From: Candidatus Ozemobacteraceae bacterium
Lineage (GTDB): Bacteria > Muiribacteriota > Ozemobacteria > Ozemobacterales > Ozemobacteraceae
DNA length: 14,566 nt
NCBI GenBank assembly: GCA_035373905.1
Contig: DAOSOK010000065.1
Location: 1 to 14,566, forward strand
Reading direction: 5' to 3'
Below the pieces are notes generated by a model. It was not told the DNA's origin, did not search any database, and was given only the letters and a program-made list of their open reading frames with translations. Made by a program: the position numbers and the translations under genes. Shown in pieces: positions 13,335 to 14,566 of this stretch. The first letter of the stretch is position 1. Each line of letters begins with the position of its first letter.

Positions 13335-14566
13335 TCAGCCCTGCGGGTCGGGGGCGACGGGGCCGTTGAGACCGTTGGGCTGCGTGAAGGGCTTGCGCTC
13401 GATGATCAGCCACTGTTTCGCCAGTTCAGCCATCGTCTGCAGACAGTTCCGGTAATGCGCGTAATCGTTTCCCGGCATGTACGTCTTGCGCGAAACCCTG
13501 AACCGGTCGGTGAACTGGAGGGTCTGCCTGTGGTGAGTGAGGGTCGATTCATACGACAGACATCCGCAGGTCCAGGTATAGCCGCGGTTCCAGGGCACCC
13601 AGCGGAACCCCTCCGGAAGCTCGAAAACGACCGTGTTCACGGTCTCCTCGGTGGCGTAGTAATCGAGCGGATACGTTCGCGTCGCGAGGCCGGCGGAACG
13701 GGAATTATAGCTGATCCAATGGTTGCGGAATGCCATCAGATCCTCCGATGCCCGGATGGCGCCGTCCGTGATCCGGTAGTTCAGAACCAGCGTCACCGGG
13801 GCGTTCAGATCGTCGAGGTCCGACAGGGTATATCCGGAAAGCTTCGCCTTGGGATGCACGCGTTTGGCCATCTGCTCGGCGAAATTCTGCCGTTCCTGCT
13901 CCTTGGCCGCTTTCAGGCCGCGAAGCGCCGTCTGGCCGGGGCCATGAACCGTTCGCACGTCGCGCACGTCCATCGATCCGTCCGCGCCGACCTGGACGAA
14001 GATGTGGCGCTCCGTGCGGTTGGCGGCGCCGCCTTCGGGAATGCGCTCGAATGCGAAATCGGTTCCCGACGCCGTCAGAAAGCACGCCGTCGTCCCCTGG
14101 GCGTCGGTGTCGAGCATGCCGAACGGAAGATAGTCATTATCGCAGGCGGTATAGAACGTGCGGCCGTCGATTTCCAGCCTGAGAATCGCCGCGACCGCCT
14201 GGCCGAAACTGGGAATCTCCGCGTTGATTCCGCTGACGTCCCAGCCCTGCATGAATCCGACGCGACTGTCGATGCCGAGGCGCTCGAGCGCGAAGTGAAG
14301 CAGGGCGACGCGCGCCAGGGAGTTGCCGTACCGCTTCGTCAGGGCGACGTCGATCTTGACAGGCTCGACCCCGCCGGCCGCGGGACATCCGATCGAGAGG
14401 AACCGGACGCGCCGGACGAGCCTGTCATACACCGCCGCCGCTTTCGCGAGATCGTTCGACGCCGATGCGGCGCCCGTCTCGGCGATGAACGCGTCGAGAA
14501 GGGCAGGCGTCGGCGCGGCCTTCGCCAGAGCCCGGGAGAACTCGCCTGCGAGCTCGCTCCAGGCGG
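13335..14566 (-). CDS. DUF3857/transglutaminase-like protein, C-terminal part; active site apparently lost
   Basis: The frame is open to the right edge, so at least 409 residues are the C-terminal part of a longer gene; the GTG at 14432 is probably internal. The region encoding YDRLVRRVRFL through KRYGNSLARVALLHFALERL (about 14250-14432) matches the transglutaminase-like fold of DUF3857 proteins, where the family has GDC-type catalytic Cys. Here that spot reads GNS. The family His region (FNHA-like) reads FGQA, and the Asp strand is only loosely kept (FYTACDND). Downstream, the beta-rich part with LPEGFRWVP and an ending like YMPGNDYAHYRNCLQTMAEL fits the usual C-terminal domain of that family. 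I infer a catalytically dead, binding or structural role in the periplasm. The signal peptide would lie outside the window. The O-antigen-ligase gene follows after 7 bases. Confidence 0.72.
   Translation of the reverse strand, partial: AWSELAGEFSRALAKAAPTPALLDAFIAETGAASASNDLAKAAAVYDRLVRRVRFLSIGCPAAGGVEPVKIDVALTKRYGNSLARVALLHFALERLGIDSRVGFMQGWDVSGINAEIPSFGQAVAAILRLEIDGRTFYTACDNDYLPFGMLDTDAQGTTACFLTASGTDFAFERIPEGGAANRTERHIFVQVGADGSMDVRDVRTVHGPGQTALRGLKAAKEQERQNFAEQMAKRVHPKAKLSGYTLSDLDDLNAPVTLVLNYRITDGAIRASEDLMAFRNHWISYNSRSAGLATRTYPLDYYATEETVNTVVFELPEGFRWVPWNRGYTWTCGCLSYESTLTHHRQTLQFTDRFRVSRKTYMPGNDYAHYRNCLQTMAELAKQWLIIERKPFTQPNGLNGPVAPDPQG

Overview
The window is about 14.6 kb of GC-rich DNA from what looks like a diderm (Gram-negative type) bacterium. 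All the credible genes lie on the minus strand, so transcription runs from high to low coordinates. The many signal peptides, TPR proteins, the Hanks-type kinase, the FHA-GAF-GGDEF protein and the pseudopilin-like cysteine signature suggest a deep-branching environmental lineage, for example Candidatus Riflebacteria (Ozemobacteria) or a Planctomycetes/Lentisphaerae-like group. That placement is inference from gene style, not from a marker gene.

Layout in transcription order. (1) 14566-10017: an envelope/polysaccharide-type operon. It has the C-terminal part of a DUF3857/transglutaminase-like protein with an apparently dead active site (runs off the window edge), an O-antigen ligase/polymerase (Wzy_C type) with a C-terminal TPR tail, and an alpha/beta hydrolase fused to a multi-pass membrane domain. 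(2) 10016-9815: intergenic, with a nested-palindrome repeat (copy B) directly upstream of a sigma70-like promoter. (3) 9814-7585: an ECF sigma factor, a small single-pass membrane protein in the anti-sigma position, and a secreted 423-residue protein whose C-terminal half carries a pseudopilin-like cysteine pattern. (4) 7584-7230: intergenic, with a 16-bp perfect hairpin, repeat copy A and a good sigma70-like promoter. (5) 7229-4003: a membrane-anchored TPR Ser/Thr kinase translationally coupled to an FHA-GAF-GGDEF diguanylate cyclase. (6) 4002-3816: intergenic, possibly a degenerate repeat. (7) 3815 to the left edge: a 1239-residue secreted TPR protein overlapping the start of another secreted protein, of which only the signal peptide is visible.

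Most neighbouring genes inside these groups overlap by ATGA or lie within a few bases, which implies co-translation. The clearest functional unit is the kinase plus FHA-GAF-GGDEF pair: every residue needed for Ser/Thr phosphorylation and for c-di-GMP synthesis and product inhibition is present. It reads as a pathway turning a phosphorylation signal into c-di-GMP. The other groups concern the cell envelope: surface polysaccharide assembly, a sigma-controlled secreted protein and large periplasmic TPR scaffolds.

Nothing here can be named as a wholly new system with certainty. The items most worth following are the kinase/cyclase module, the inactive-transglutaminase + Wzy-TPR + membrane-hydrolase operon, the pseudopilin-like module moved onto a secreted protein, and the paired nested-palindrome repeats at operon boundaries.
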